From positions 1-64,000 of the forward strand of contig NZ_PCPG01000008.1 of NCBI RefSeq assembly GCF_002979655.1: a DNA stretch of 64,000 nucleotides, read 5' to 3'. The stretch is from Microbacterium sp. MYb45. Its GTDB lineage: Bacteria; Actinomycetota; Actinomycetes; Actinomycetales; Microbacteriaceae. This document shows, one piece after another, positions 1 to 7,717 of this stretch; the first letter of the stretch is position 1; the number at the start of each line of letters is the position of its first letter. The position numbers and the translations under genes were made by a program. Below the pieces are notes generated by a model. It saw only the letters and a list, made by a program, of their open reading frames with translations, searched no databases and had not been told where the DNA came from.

Positions 1-56
1 GGCGGGGGCCGGGGCAGGATGGTAGACACCTCTCTGAGACGCGACGAAGGAGTCCC

Positions 57-836
57 ATGCCCCATCCACGCCCTGCGCTCGGCGCCGCCGCCGCATTCGC
101 CGCCCTCGTGGTGATGCTGGCGGGATGCACCGCGGCGGAGCCCGAGGCCGACCCCACACCGACGGCGACGGCGACGGCGACGGGCGAGACCGTCGCGCAG
201 GTGAGCACGACCGGACCGGTGATCACGGGCACGGGGCCGACCGAGCCATACCCCGGCGTCGACTTCCCGCTCCCCGATCATGCGCGGTCGGTGACGATCG
301 ACTTCGAGTGCGAGGGCGGCCTGAACTTCCACCTCGAAGTGGGCGACCCGATGGCGGCCGGAGAGGCTGCACTCCGCGGCACGTGCGACGGCATCACGTC
401 GCTGACGTGGCCGGTCACCGAACAGACGGCGCCGAAGCTGTTCGTGTGGACTCCCGAGGATGTCGCCTGGACGGCGACTCCGCACTTCTCCACCGCGGAG
501 TTCCTCCGCGACGAGGCGATCACGACCGAGTGCGATGCCTTCTCCGACATCTACAGCGCGTTCTCGAACGCCGACATCGGGTACACGGAGTACCAGGCGT
601 TCGATCAGGTGGAGTGGACGCGGCGGGTCGACGCGGCGATCGTCGACCTCGAGACGCTCGCGGGCGCCTCGGAGACGACCATGTCCGACCCGTTCACCGC
701 CCTGCTCTCCTGGGTGCAGGGCGACGGCCACACGCCTGGAGCACTGCTGCAGGACACGAGCCTGATCGATCCGATCAGCGACACCTGCAACACGAATCAC
801 AGCCCGCTGATCCTGATCGGCGAGTTCGGCGGCTGA
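57..836 (+). CDS. secreted lipoprotein, unknown function
   Basis: A 259-aa protein starting at an ATG with a GAAGGAG ribosome-binding site. The N-terminus is a lipoprotein signal peptide: a short basic start, a hydrophobic alanine-rich stretch, and a lipobox LAGC with the lipidated Cys at residue 24. A Thr/Pro/Ala-rich linker follows, then a roughly 200-residue extracytoplasmic domain with several Cys residues. I do not recognise the domain. The gene stands alone and converges on the ROK regulator gene downstream. Export and lipidation are well supported; no biochemical role can be assigned. Confidence 0.8.
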   Translation: MPHPRPALGAAAAFAALVVMLAGCTAAEPEADPTPTATATATGETVAQVSTTGPVITGTGPTEPYPGVDFPLPDHARSVTIDFECEGGLNFHLEVGDPMAAGEAALRGTCDGITSLTWPVTEQTAPKLFVWTPEDVAWTATPHFSTAEFLRDEAITTECDAFSDIYSAFSNADIGYTEYQAFDQVEWTRRVDAAIVDLETLAGASETTMSDPFTALLSWVQGDGHTPGALLQDTSLIDPISDTCNTNHSPLILIGEFGG

Positions 837-898
837 GCACCCGTCGGGCGACACCCACCCGCGCATCCGCCGCACGTTCCGAAGGAGATCTCAGGGAA

Positions 899-929
899 TG
901 AAGGACCGGATGCTCGATTCCGTCCTTCA
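899..929. terminator. hairpin terminator between convergent genes
   Basis: An imperfect hairpin lies between the lipoprotein gene and the ROK gene, which converge here. The arms TGAAGGAC(c)GGA and TCCGTCCTTCA pair over 11 bp with one bulged C. There is no long U tract, which is usual in high-GC actinobacteria. It could serve both strands. Confidence 0.5.
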
Positions 930-965
930 GAACGGGAGAACTCCTTCAGGCCGGGCGCTGGCGGG

Positions 966-2162
966 TCAGGGGCGGGGAGTGGATGCGGCGGAAGTGGATG
1001 CTGCAGAGGCGGATGCTGCGCGCAACTGCTGCGGGTTCCAGCGCACACCGAGCGCCGAAGTCAGGGCGACCTGCGCGGCACCGGCGGCGAGTGACACCCG
1101 CGGGTCGGCGTAGCGGACCGGCACCTGCGTCGTACCGCGGGCGGGGTACTCGGTCTCGCGGCGCACCCGATCGAGGAAGCGCGGTCCGAGCTCGGTGGCC
1201 GGTCCGCCGATCACGACCTCGGTCGGGTCGAGGAGCGCGCCGATGAGCTTGACCGCCCTGGCGAGCGCACGAGCACCCTCGTCGAGCTGCTCCTCGTCGG
1301 CTGTCGCCGCGAGCGCCCTGATCTCGGAGGCGTCCATCGCGTCGGAGAAGTCATCGCCCAACATCGCGCCCAGGGCGGCCGCGGACTCCAAGCAGCCGCG
1401 CTGACCGCAGCGGCAGAGGCGAGCGGCATCGCCGAACACCACCTGCACGTGGCCGATCTCTCCCGCGCGGTCGCGGGGGCCGGGCGCGAGCTCGCCGTTC
1501 AGCGTCACGGCCGCACCGACACCGCCCCCGAGGTGGATGAAGAGCCGGTACCCACTGGGCGACTCCTCCATCCCTGCTTCCGCGATCGCCTCCGCGTCGA
1601 CGTCGTTGATGAGGAGCACGGGTGCGTCGAGAATCCGCTCGAACCGCTCAGCGAGGGGCACTCCCTCCCACTTCAACTGCACGCTCTCCAGCACCGAGCG
1701 ACCGTCCGTCGTCCCCGGGAGCTGCACCCCCGCGGCGAGCAGTCTCCCGCCGAACTCGCCGGCGACGGTGGTCAGCGCCTCGTCGAGCGAGCGGTCGCGC
1801 TCCTCGATGCTGTAGCCCACCCGCCGCGTCTCGAGCTCCGTCCCGTCGAGCGCGACGAGGGCGATCTGCGCGTGGAGCGGCTGGATCACCAGGACGAGGA
1901 TCAGGTGATGGCTCGCATCGACGCTGAGGGTGGTCGCGCGTTTGCCGCCTGTGCTCGCGGCTTGCTCCCCCTCGACGATCAGTCGATCCTCGATGAGCTC
2001 GGCGACCAGGGACGACGCGGTGGCCGCGGTCAGCCCGGTCGACCTCGCGATGCCCGCCCGCGTCTGGGTGCCCGGATTGCGGAAGACGAGCTGCAGGGCG
2101 CGGCGCAGGTTCGCGCGTCGTACCGATGCCTGGGTGTCGAGGGTGTCATCCGCGTTGAGCAT
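966..2162 (-). CDS. ROK family transcriptional regulator
   Basis: A 398-aa ROK protein (NagC/Mlc/XylR class). Residues about 15-65 form a winged helix-turn-helix (AGIARSTGLTAATASSLVAE). The rest is the sugar-kinase-like fold with the ROK zinc-binding signature CRCGQRGCLE. Such proteins usually repress sugar-uptake or catabolic genes and are released by a sugar or sugar phosphate. No sugar operon is adjacent, so the ligand cannot be inferred. The promoter upstream is overlapped by inverted repeats, which suggests autoregulation. The C-terminal tail is Ala/Ser-rich and low in complexity. The start is an ATG preceded by a GGAAACGGGA stretch. Confidence 0.88.
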   Translation of the reverse strand: MLNADDTLDTQASVRRANLRRALQLVFRNPGTQTRAGIARSTGLTAATASSLVAELIEDRLIVEGEQAASTGGKRATTLSVDASHHLILVLVIQPLHAQIALVALDGTELETRRVGYSIEERDRSLDEALTTVAGEFGGRLLAAGVQLPGTTDGRSVLESVQLKWEGVPLAERFERILDAPVLLINDVDAEAIAEAGMEESPSGYRLFIHLGGGVGAAVTLNGELAPGPRDRAGEIGHVQVVFGDAARLCRCGQRGCLESAAALGAMLGDDFSDAMDASEIRALAATADEEQLDEGARALARAVKLIGALLDPTEVVIGGPATELGPRFLDRVRRETEYPARGTTQVPVRYADPRVSLAAGAAQVALTSALGVRWNPQQLRAASASAASTSAASTPRP

Positions 2163-2233
2163 GTGTTCCCGTTTCCGAGCCCGTCGGTGGCGAGCTGTTG
2201 ACAGATCGTGGCGCGATCCGTAGTCTCTCCCTA

Positions 2234-2265
2234 AGTTTATTCATTGAACTTAGTTGGTCAATGAA
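2234..2265 (-). promoter_or_regulatory. promoter and inverted-repeat operator of the ROK gene
   Basis: On the minus strand TTGACC (2261-2256) and TAAACT (2239-2234) are separated by 16 bp, a good sigma-A-type promoter about 70 nt before the ROK start. Two inverted repeats overlap it: TTCATTGA (2240-2247) with TCAATGAA (2258-2265), and CTAAGTT (2231-2237) with AACTTAG (2247-2253). Repression by the ROK protein itself is the natural inference. Confidence 0.65.
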
Positions 2266-2321
2266 CCTCAAGCTCCGGACGGGCGAGTGCTGCACACACC
2301 GTCGCCCGTCCGGCACCTCCT

Positions 2322-2621
2322 TCAGCGGCCCTCGGCCGCTTCGGTGTGGTGGCGGATCACCTCGGCCACAACGAAGTTGAACCACTTCTCCGCGAACTCC
2401 GGATCGAGGTGGGCCTCCTCGGCCAGAGCCCGCAGTCGCGCGACCTGCTGCTCCTCCCGATTCGGGTCGGACGCCGGCATCTCGTGATCGGCCTTCAGGT
2501 GCCCGACCTGCTGGGTCGCGCGGAAGCGCTCGGCCAGCATGAAGATCAGTGCAGCGTCGATGTTGTCGATGGTGGCGCGAAGTCGGAGCAGTTCGGCCTT
2601 CGGGTCCTCGGCGGCGGTCAT
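2322..2621 (-). CDS. chorismate mutase, AroQ class
   Basis: A 99-aa all-helical protein of the chorismate mutase type II fold. It has the typical opening LRLRATIDNIDAALIFMLAER, the VGHLKADHEMPASDPNRE stretch with the active-site Lys and Arg, and a C-terminal helix ending FVVAEVIRHH. It would convert chorismate to prephenate in phenylalanine/tyrosine synthesis. Length fits free-standing monofunctional mutases. It is divergent from the AI-2E gene and lies upstream of the ROK gene on the same strand, but the ROK gene has its own promoter, so the two are probably separate units. Confidence 0.88.
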   Translation of the reverse strand: MTAAEDPKAELLRLRATIDNIDAALIFMLAERFRATQQVGHLKADHEMPASDPNREEQQVARLRALAEEAHLDPEFAEKWFNFVVAEVIRHHTEAAEGR

Positions 2622-2683
2622 GCCCCTACTCTAGAGCCGCGGAACACCCGGATTTCGACCTGCCGCACCGCTATCGTGAGCAC

Positions 2684-3934
2684 ATGAGCAACGAAGAGTC
2701 GCCCGCCTCCGCGCCCCTCGACGGCGCCGCACCGAGTCCCGCTGTGAACGACGAGGCGGTCGCGAGCGACACCACGACTCCTGCGTCCTCCCGCCGCCGA
2801 ACCGCGCCGGCATCCGAGGTCTCGTCAGCCGCCCCCGCCATCGCCCGCCCGGTCGTGATCGAGCCGATGACACCGAGTCGCTCCTTCTGGACGCGCATCG
2901 ACCGCCCCTTCGTGTTCGGCTTCCTCGTGACCCTCGGCGGCCTCGGCGCGATCGTGATCGGCCTCGCTCTCACGAGCCTGTCGACCGTGCTCATCTACAT
3001 CGCCCTCGCGCTCTTCGGCGCGCTCGGCCTCGACCCCGCCGTCCGGTTCCTGGAGAGGCGGGGCGTCTCGCGGGTGCTGTCGGTCGTCGTCGTGATCCTG
3101 AGCCTCATCGTCGTCGTGGCCCTCGTGCTGTGGATGATCCTCCCGGTCGTGATCGATCAAATCGCGAGTTTCGTGCGCTCCGTGCCCGGCATGATCAAGG
3201 ACTTCACCGGCAGTGACGTCTACGCGACGCTCGAAGCCCAGTTCGGAGACCAGTTCCAGGACCTCGTGGCCGAGGTGCAGTCGTTCCTGACCGACTTCGG
3301 CAACCTGGCGACGATCGGCGGCGGCGCCTTGGCGGTCGGCGCCTCGATCGCGACCGGCATCTCCGGCGCCATCATCGTTCTCGTTCTGACGCTGTACTTC
3401 CTCGCCTCCCTCCCCGCCATGAAGCAGGGGATGCTGCGTCTCGCCCCGGCCCGCGATCGCGCTCGAGCCGGCGACATCACCGACCAGATCACCGACTCGG
3501 TCGGCGGCTACGTGATGGGCATGGTCGTGCTCGCGTTCTGCAATGCGACGCTGGCGTTCCTGCTCTACTTCTTCCTCGGCCTGCCGTTCCCGCCCCTGAT
3601 GGCGGCGATCGCGTTCTGCGTCACCCTCATCCCGCTGGTCGGTTCCGTGCTGTTCTGGATCCTCGGCACCTGCCTGGCCCTCTTCAGCAATCCGATCGCC
3701 GCGCTCGTCTTCGCTGCGATCTACCTCGTCTACATGCAGATCGAGGCCTACGTGATCACTCCGCGCGTGATGAACCGGGCGGTCTCGGTCCCCGGTTCGC
3801 TCGTGGTGATCGGTGCCCTCGCAGGTGGCACCCTGCTGGGGCTGCTCGGCGCGCTCGTGGCTGTGCCGGTCACGGCATCCATCCTCATCATCATCAAACA
3901 GGTGCTGGTGCCGAAACAGGACGCCAGGATCTGA
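2684..3934 (+). CDS. AI-2E family (PF01594) membrane permease
   Basis: A 416-aa polytopic protein of the AI-2E/UPF0118 family. A roughly 60-residue Ser/Ala/Pro-rich cytoplasmic N-terminus precedes about seven membrane segments, with an amphipathic region (MIKDFTGSDVYATLEAQF) between them, as is typical. Family members include TqsA-like exporters and Na+/H+ antiporters, so the substrate is open. The start at 2684 follows the -10-like TATCGT by 6 nt, which fits a leaderless mRNA; an in-frame upstream extension would run into the divergent chorismate mutase gene. A strong hairpin follows the stop. Confidence 0.85.
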   Translation: MSNEESPASAPLDGAAPSPAVNDEAVASDTTTPASSRRRTAPASEVSSAAPAIARPVVIEPMTPSRSFWTRIDRPFVFGFLVTLGGLGAIVIGLALTSLSTVLIYIALALFGALGLDPAVRFLERRGVSRVLSVVVVILSLIVVVALVLWMILPVVIDQIASFVRSVPGMIKDFTGSDVYATLEAQFGDQFQDLVAEVQSFLTDFGNLATIGGGALAVGASIATGISGAIIVLVLTLYFLASLPAMKQGMLRLAPARDRARAGDITDQITDSVGGYVMGMVVLAFCNATLAFLLYFFLGLPFPPLMAAIAFCVTLIPLVGSVLFWILGTCLALFSNPIAALVFAAIYLVYMQIEAYVITPRVMNRAVSVPGSLVVIGALAGGTLLGLLGALVAVPVTASILIIIKQVLVPKQDARI

Positions 3935-3947
3935 CCGCCCGAGACGA

Positions 3948-3983
3948 AGAAGCGCCCGACCCCTCACGGGGCCGGGCGCTTCT
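3948..3983. terminator. bidirectional terminator between AI-2E and osmoprotectant genes
   Basis: A perfect 11-bp stem, AGAAGCGCCCG pairing with CGGGCGCTTCT, with further pairing of ACCCC/GGGG inside the loop. It sits between two convergent stop codons (3934 on the plus strand, 3995 on the minus strand), so it probably ends both transcripts. Confidence 0.85.
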
Positions 3984-3994
3984 GTCTCAGCGAC

Positions 3995-4906
3995 TCAGAG
4001 GTCGTTGTCCGCCAGCCACTTCTTGGCGATGTCGGATGCCGACTTCTGGTCGACCGTGCTCTGCACGTTCAGGGCGACGAGCTCGTCGGCCGTGAGCTTC
4101 GCGCTGATCGCGTTGATCACGTCGGCGGCCCCATCGGGCAGGTCGTCCGAGACGATCGGCACGACGTTCGAGGCCAGGATGATGTTCTCCGGGTCTTCGA
4201 GCGCCACGATGTCCTCCGTCTGGAACGCCGGGTCCGCCGAGTAGATGTCGGCGACCTGGATCTCGCCGGCGAGCAGCGACTCGAGCGTGGTCGGGCCCGT
4301 CGCCGAGAACCCGAGGTCGACACCGTAGACCTCCTTGGCCGCGGCCGGGCCGTAGGGGCGCTGCTCGAACTCCGGCGCGGCGCCGATGGTCACGGGCGTG
4401 GTGACCTTGGAGAGGTCGGAGATCGAGGTGAGACCGTTCTCGTCCGCGAAGCTCTTCAGCACGGTGTACGTGTCCTGATCCGAAGCCTCGGCGTAGTCGA
4501 GCGCGGTCAGACCGTCGGGCAGCGCCTCCTTGAGCGCCTCGTAGACGTCGTCCGGGCTGGTTGCGGTCGCATCCTTGTCGAGATACTCGAGCAGGTTGCC
4601 GGTGTACTCCGGGAAGACGTCGATCGCGCCGGACTCGACATCGGGCATGTACGCGTCGCGCTGACCGATGTTGAACTGCTCGTCGACCGTGAAGCCGGCA
4701 CCCTCGAGCGCCTGCGAGTAGATCTCGGCGATGATCTCGTTCGAGTAGTACGCCTGCGAGCCGATGACGATGGTCTCGTCGCCGGAGCCTGCGTCATCGG
4801 TGGGAGCGTCGAGCGGGTTGCTGCTGGTGCAGCCGGCGAGGACGAGCGCCGCGGCGAGCGAGACGCCACCGGCGAGGGCGAGTCGTGACTTTCGTGCTGT
4901 GAACAT
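3995..4906 (-). CDS. osmoprotectant ABC transporter substrate-binding lipoprotein (OpuCC/ProX type)
   Basis: A 303-aa lipoprotein with a signal peptide and lipobox LAGC (Cys at residue 26), then a substrate-binding domain of the OpuAC/glycine betaine family (IVIGSQAYYSNEIIAEIYSQ; ALKEALPDGLTALDYAEASD; IADIYSADPAFQ-like segments). It would capture betaine, choline, carnitine or a related solute outside the membrane and pass it to the two permeases upstream. It is the last gene of a four-gene operon. The start chosen is the ATG with GAGGAAG four bases before it; a TTG 24 bases upstream is less likely. The shared terminator lies just after the stop. Confidence 0.9.
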   Translation of the reverse strand: MFTARKSRLALAGGVSLAAALVLAGCTSSNPLDAPTDDAGSGDETIVIGSQAYYSNEIIAEIYSQALEGAGFTVDEQFNIGQRDAYMPDVESGAIDVFPEYTGNLLEYLDKDATATSPDDVYEALKEALPDGLTALDYAEASDQDTYTVLKSFADENGLTSISDLSKVTTPVTIGAAPEFEQRPYGPAAAKEVYGVDLGFSATGPTTLESLLAGEIQVADIYSADPAFQTEDIVALEDPENIILASNVVPIVSDDLPDGAADVINAISAKLTADELVALNVQSTVDQKSASDIAKKWLADNDL

Positions 4907-4954
4907 GGGACTTCCTCTTCTCTGGGACAACGGGATGGATGCTGTGGGTCGATG

Positions 4955-5680
4955 TCAGGCGGGCGCTGCGGCCGCGGCCTTGAGGGCGGTGCGCGAGCGG
5001 CGCTTCCGCGGTGCGGCTCGCACGCCCGCGGGGACGGCGGCGTGCTGGAGGAGCGCGAAGATCAGGTCGACGGCCAGCGCGAGGACGGCGACGAGGATCG
5101 CCCCGCCGAGCACCTGATCGAACTTGCGCAGCGGGATGCCCTGGATGATCGGCCAGCCGAGACCACCGAGGTTCACGTAGGCGGCGATCGTCACGGTGGC
5201 GATCACCTGGAGGAGCGCGGAGCGGATGCCGCCGACGAGGAGCGGCAGACCGAGGGGCACCTCGACCTTCCAGAACACCTGCCATTCGGTCATCCCCATG
5301 GAGCGCGCCGAGTCGAGCACCCGCCGGTCGATGGCCTCGAGGCCCGTGTAGGCACCCGCGAGGAGCGAGGGGATCGCGAGCAGTACGAACGTGATGATCG
5401 CGGCTTCGGGGATGCGGAGCACGCCGAGCAGCAGCACGAGCAGCACCAGGAGTCCGAACGACGGGATCGCACGCGCCGCACCGGAGACCGCGACGGCGAC
5501 CTCCCGTCCGCGCCCGGTGTGCCCGATGAGCCAGCCGATCGGAACGGCGATGACCGCGGCGATCACCACCGAGATGAGCGTGTAGTACATGTGCTGGCCG
5601 AACAGGACCGGCAGCGCATACGTCCCCTCCCACCGGTCGGGGGAGAAGAGCCAGGCGAGGGCGTCTGTGAACACGTTCAT
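4955..5680 (-). CDS. osmoprotectant ABC transporter permease (second of two)
   Basis: A 241-aa inner-membrane permease of the OpuB/OpuC/ProW type with about six membrane helices and the EAA-like loop SARSMGMTEWQVFWKVEVPLGLPL that contacts the ATPase. The ATG overlaps the stop of the preceding permease (ATGA), so the two are translationally coupled. The C-terminus ends in a basic, alanine-rich tail. Having two separate permeases plus an ATPase and a lipoprotein is the OpuC layout, not the single-permease ProU layout. Confidence 0.9.
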   Translation of the reverse strand: MNVFTDALAWLFSPDRWEGTYALPVLFGQHMYYTLISVVIAAVIAVPIGWLIGHTGRGREVAVAVSGAARAIPSFGLLVLLVLLLGVLRIPEAAIITFVLLAIPSLLAGAYTGLEAIDRRVLDSARSMGMTEWQVFWKVEVPLGLPLLVGGIRSALLQVIATVTIAAYVNLGGLGWPIIQGIPLRKFDQVLGGAILVAVLALAVDLIFALLQHAAVPAGVRAAPRKRRSRTALKAAAAAPA

Positions 5681-6360
5681 GCGGCCGCCCCCATGCTCAC
5701 GGCTCGACGAGCGGCCGACGGCGTCTTCGCCGCGCGGGTCCACGGCATCAGGGCGCGGCCCAACAGCAGGAGCAGCAGGTCGATCACGAGCGCGATCACG
5801 ACGACCGCGACGACGCCGGCGAACACCTCGGCGAGGATGCGGCGCTGCAGGCCGTTCTCGAACAGGTAGCCGAGGTTGGTGACGCCGACCAGGATGCCGA
5901 CGGTGGCGAGGGAGATGGTGCTGACAGCGGCCACCCGGAGCCCGGCGAGGACCACGGGGCCGGCGAGCGGGAAGTCGACCGTCCAGAACCGCCGGAACCC
6001 GCCGTAGCCCATCGCGGTGGCGGACTGCCTGATCGCGGGGTCGACCGAGTCGAGTCCATCGGAGACCGCACGAACCAGGATCGCGACCGCGTAGATGGTC
6101 AGGCCGATGATGAGGTTGATCGGGCTGCGGGCGGGGTAGCCCGCGACGGACGGCAGGAGGATCAGCAGCGCCAGCGAGGGGATCGTGTAGAGCAGCCCGG
6201 TGAGGACGATGACGGGCCCTTTCACCAGCTGATAGCGCCAGGCGAGCCACCCGAGCGGCAGCGACAGGACGAAACCGAGCACGATCGCGATCGCGCTCTG
6301 CTGCAGATGGATCGCGGTCAGCTCGAGGATGAGGCCGAGATTGTCGACGACCCAGTTCAC
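5677..6360 (-). CDS. osmoprotectant ABC transporter permease (first of two)
   Basis: A 227-aa permease paralogous to the next gene, with about six membrane helices. It carries the motif GLLYTIPSLALLILLP and the EAA-like loop QSATAMGYGGFRRFWTVDFP. Its start overlaps the stop of the ATPase gene by four bases. It should form a heterodimeric channel with the second permease for ATP-driven import of a quaternary-amine osmolyte. Confidence 0.9.
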   Translation of the reverse strand: MNWVVDNLGLILELTAIHLQQSAIAIVLGFVLSLPLGWLAWRYQLVKGPVIVLTGLLYTIPSLALLILLPSVAGYPARSPINLIIGLTIYAVAILVRAVSDGLDSVDPAIRQSATAMGYGGFRRFWTVDFPLAGPVVLAGLRVAAVSTISLATVGILVGVTNLGYLFENGLQRRILAEVFAGVVAVVVIALVIDLLLLLLGRALMPWTRAAKTPSAARRAVSMGAAA

Positions 6361-7229
6361 GGAGCGCCCTTCGTCACGCTCTCTTCGCTCAGCAGAGCGT
6401 CGGTCACGGCATCCGGCACGTCGACGATCGCGCCCTGGGTGCGACCGTCGGAATCGACCACCACGGTGCCGCGCGGCGTCTGCTTGAGGTGCAGCGCCCG
6501 CTTGCCGCGATCGGCGCCGATGAAGGCCGCCACGAAGTCGTCGGCCGGGTTCTCGATGATCTCGCTCGGGCTGCCCACCTGCACGATGCGCGCGCCCTTG
6601 TCGAGGATGACGACCTGGTCACCGAGCAGGAACGCCTCGTCGATGTCGTGCGTGACGAACACGACCGTCTTGTCGAGCTCGTGCTGCAGGCGGATGGTCT
6701 CCTGCTGCAGGTCGGCCCGCACGATGGGGTCGACCGCACCGAAGGGCTCGTCCATCAGCAGGATGTTCGGGTCGGCTGCGAGTCCGCGGGCCACACCGAC
6801 GCGCTGCTGCTGACCACCGGAGAGCTGGCTCGGGTAGCGCTCGGCGAGCGCCCGGTCGAGGCCGACCGTGTCGAGCAGTTCCCGCGCTCGCTGGTGGGCC
6901 GCGGCTCGCTTCACCCCGGTCAGCCGCAGGACGGTGGCCACGTTGTCGATGACCGTGAAGTGCGGCATGAGGCCGGAGTTCTGCATGACGTAGCCGATGC
7001 GCCGACGCAGCGCGACCGGGTCGCCGACCAGCACACTCTCGCCGTCGATCTCGACGTCGCCGGAGGTGGGCTCGACCATCCGGTTGATCATCCGGAGCAG
7101 GGTGGTCTTGCCACAGCCGGACGAGCCGACGAACACGGTGGTCTTGCGCGACGGCAGCACCAGGCTGAAGTCGTCGACGGCGAGGGTGCCGTCGGGGAAC
7201 CGCTTCGTGACGTTGCGGAACTCGATCAT
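6357..7229 (-). CDS. osmoprotectant ABC transporter ATP-binding protein
   Basis: A 290-aa ABC ATPase with Walker A GSSGCGKTT, Q-loop MQNSGLMPH, signature LSGGQQQRVGVARGLA, Walker B ILLMDEPFGAVDP and switch His in VFVTHDIDEAF. The extension after the ATPase core is short, without an obvious pair of CBS domains, so it resembles OpuCA-like proteins with a reduced regulatory domain. The start used is the ATG of MIEFRNVTKRF; the in-frame stretch upstream runs through non-coding sequence before the DUF427 stop. First gene of the four-gene importer operon. Confidence 0.92.
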   Translation of the reverse strand: MIEFRNVTKRFPDGTLAVDDFSLVLPSRKTTVFVGSSGCGKTTLLRMINRMVEPTSGDVEIDGESVLVGDPVALRRRIGYVMQNSGLMPHFTVIDNVATVLRLTGVKRAAAHQRARELLDTVGLDRALAERYPSQLSGGQQQRVGVARGLAADPNILLMDEPFGAVDPIVRADLQQETIRLQHELDKTVVFVTHDIDEAFLLGDQVVILDKGARIVQVGSPSEIIENPADDFVAAFIGADRGKRALHLKQTPRGTVVVDSDGRTQGAIVDVPDAVTDALLSEESVTKGAP

Positions 7230-7272
7230 GGGCTGGTCTCCAGTCGGTCGATCGATGCGAAGGCAGGTGGGG

Positions 7273-7575
7273 CTACGGTCCGACCTCGACGCGGGGGTCG
7301 AAGGCCACGTATCCCGAGAAGTCCGTGCCCACACGCTCGAACGCCGAGGGGTAGGGGTTCGGATACGACCAGGCGTAGTCGGTGTGGAGCTCGCCCTCGG
7401 TCTGCACCGAGTAGTACTGCGCGGCGCCCTTCCACGGACAGGTGTACGGCGTGGGGCTCTCGACGAGCGCGCCGGGCGCGACGGATGCGGGTGGGAAGTA
7501 CCAGTTCCCCTCGATGCGGACGAGCTCGCTCTCGTCGGCCTCGGCGATGACGGTTCCTGCGAGTACAGCCTTCAT
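7273..7575 (-). CDS. DUF427 domain protein
   Basis: A 100-aa protein that matches the DUF427 family along its whole length, including the conserved core YTCPWKGAAQYYSV and a second block YAWSYPNPYP. The family fold is a small beta-barrel of unknown biochemical role. The start has a good GAGGAGG ribosome-binding site. It is encoded just upstream of the osmoprotectant ATPase gene on the same strand with a 43-bp gap, so co-transcription is possible. Confidence 0.88.
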   Translation of the reverse strand: MKAVLAGTVIAEADESELVRIEGNWYFPPASVAPGALVESPTPYTCPWKGAAQYYSVQTEGELHTDYAWSYPNPYPSAFERVGTDFSGYVAFDPRVEVGP

Positions 7576-7678
7576 GGTCCTGCCTCCTCGGATGTGGGTT
7601 CGAGCGTATAAGACGGTGGGGACATCGGTCCGACGGGTTGCGCGCGGGCCGTCAATGTGAGAAACAATCCCGGATGCT

Positions 7679-7699
7679 GTTCGGCGCCCTTCCCCGAAC
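7679..7699 (-). terminator. weak hairpin after the disulfide oxidoreductase gene
   Basis: A 6-bp stem, GTTCGG with CCGAAC, with a 9-nt GC-rich loop lies 19 bp past the stop of the oxidoreductase gene. There is no U tract and the stem is short, so it is only a candidate. Confidence 0.3.
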
Positions 7700-7717
7700 G
7701 GATTGCCGCCGTGCGGA

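Noticed and set aside
2825..3967. 380-aa open frame antisense to the AI-2E gene
   Set aside because: Its composition (Asp/Glu/His/Arg-rich, no fold-like pattern) is typical of antisense frames in high-GC DNA, and the opposite strand codes for a clear family member.
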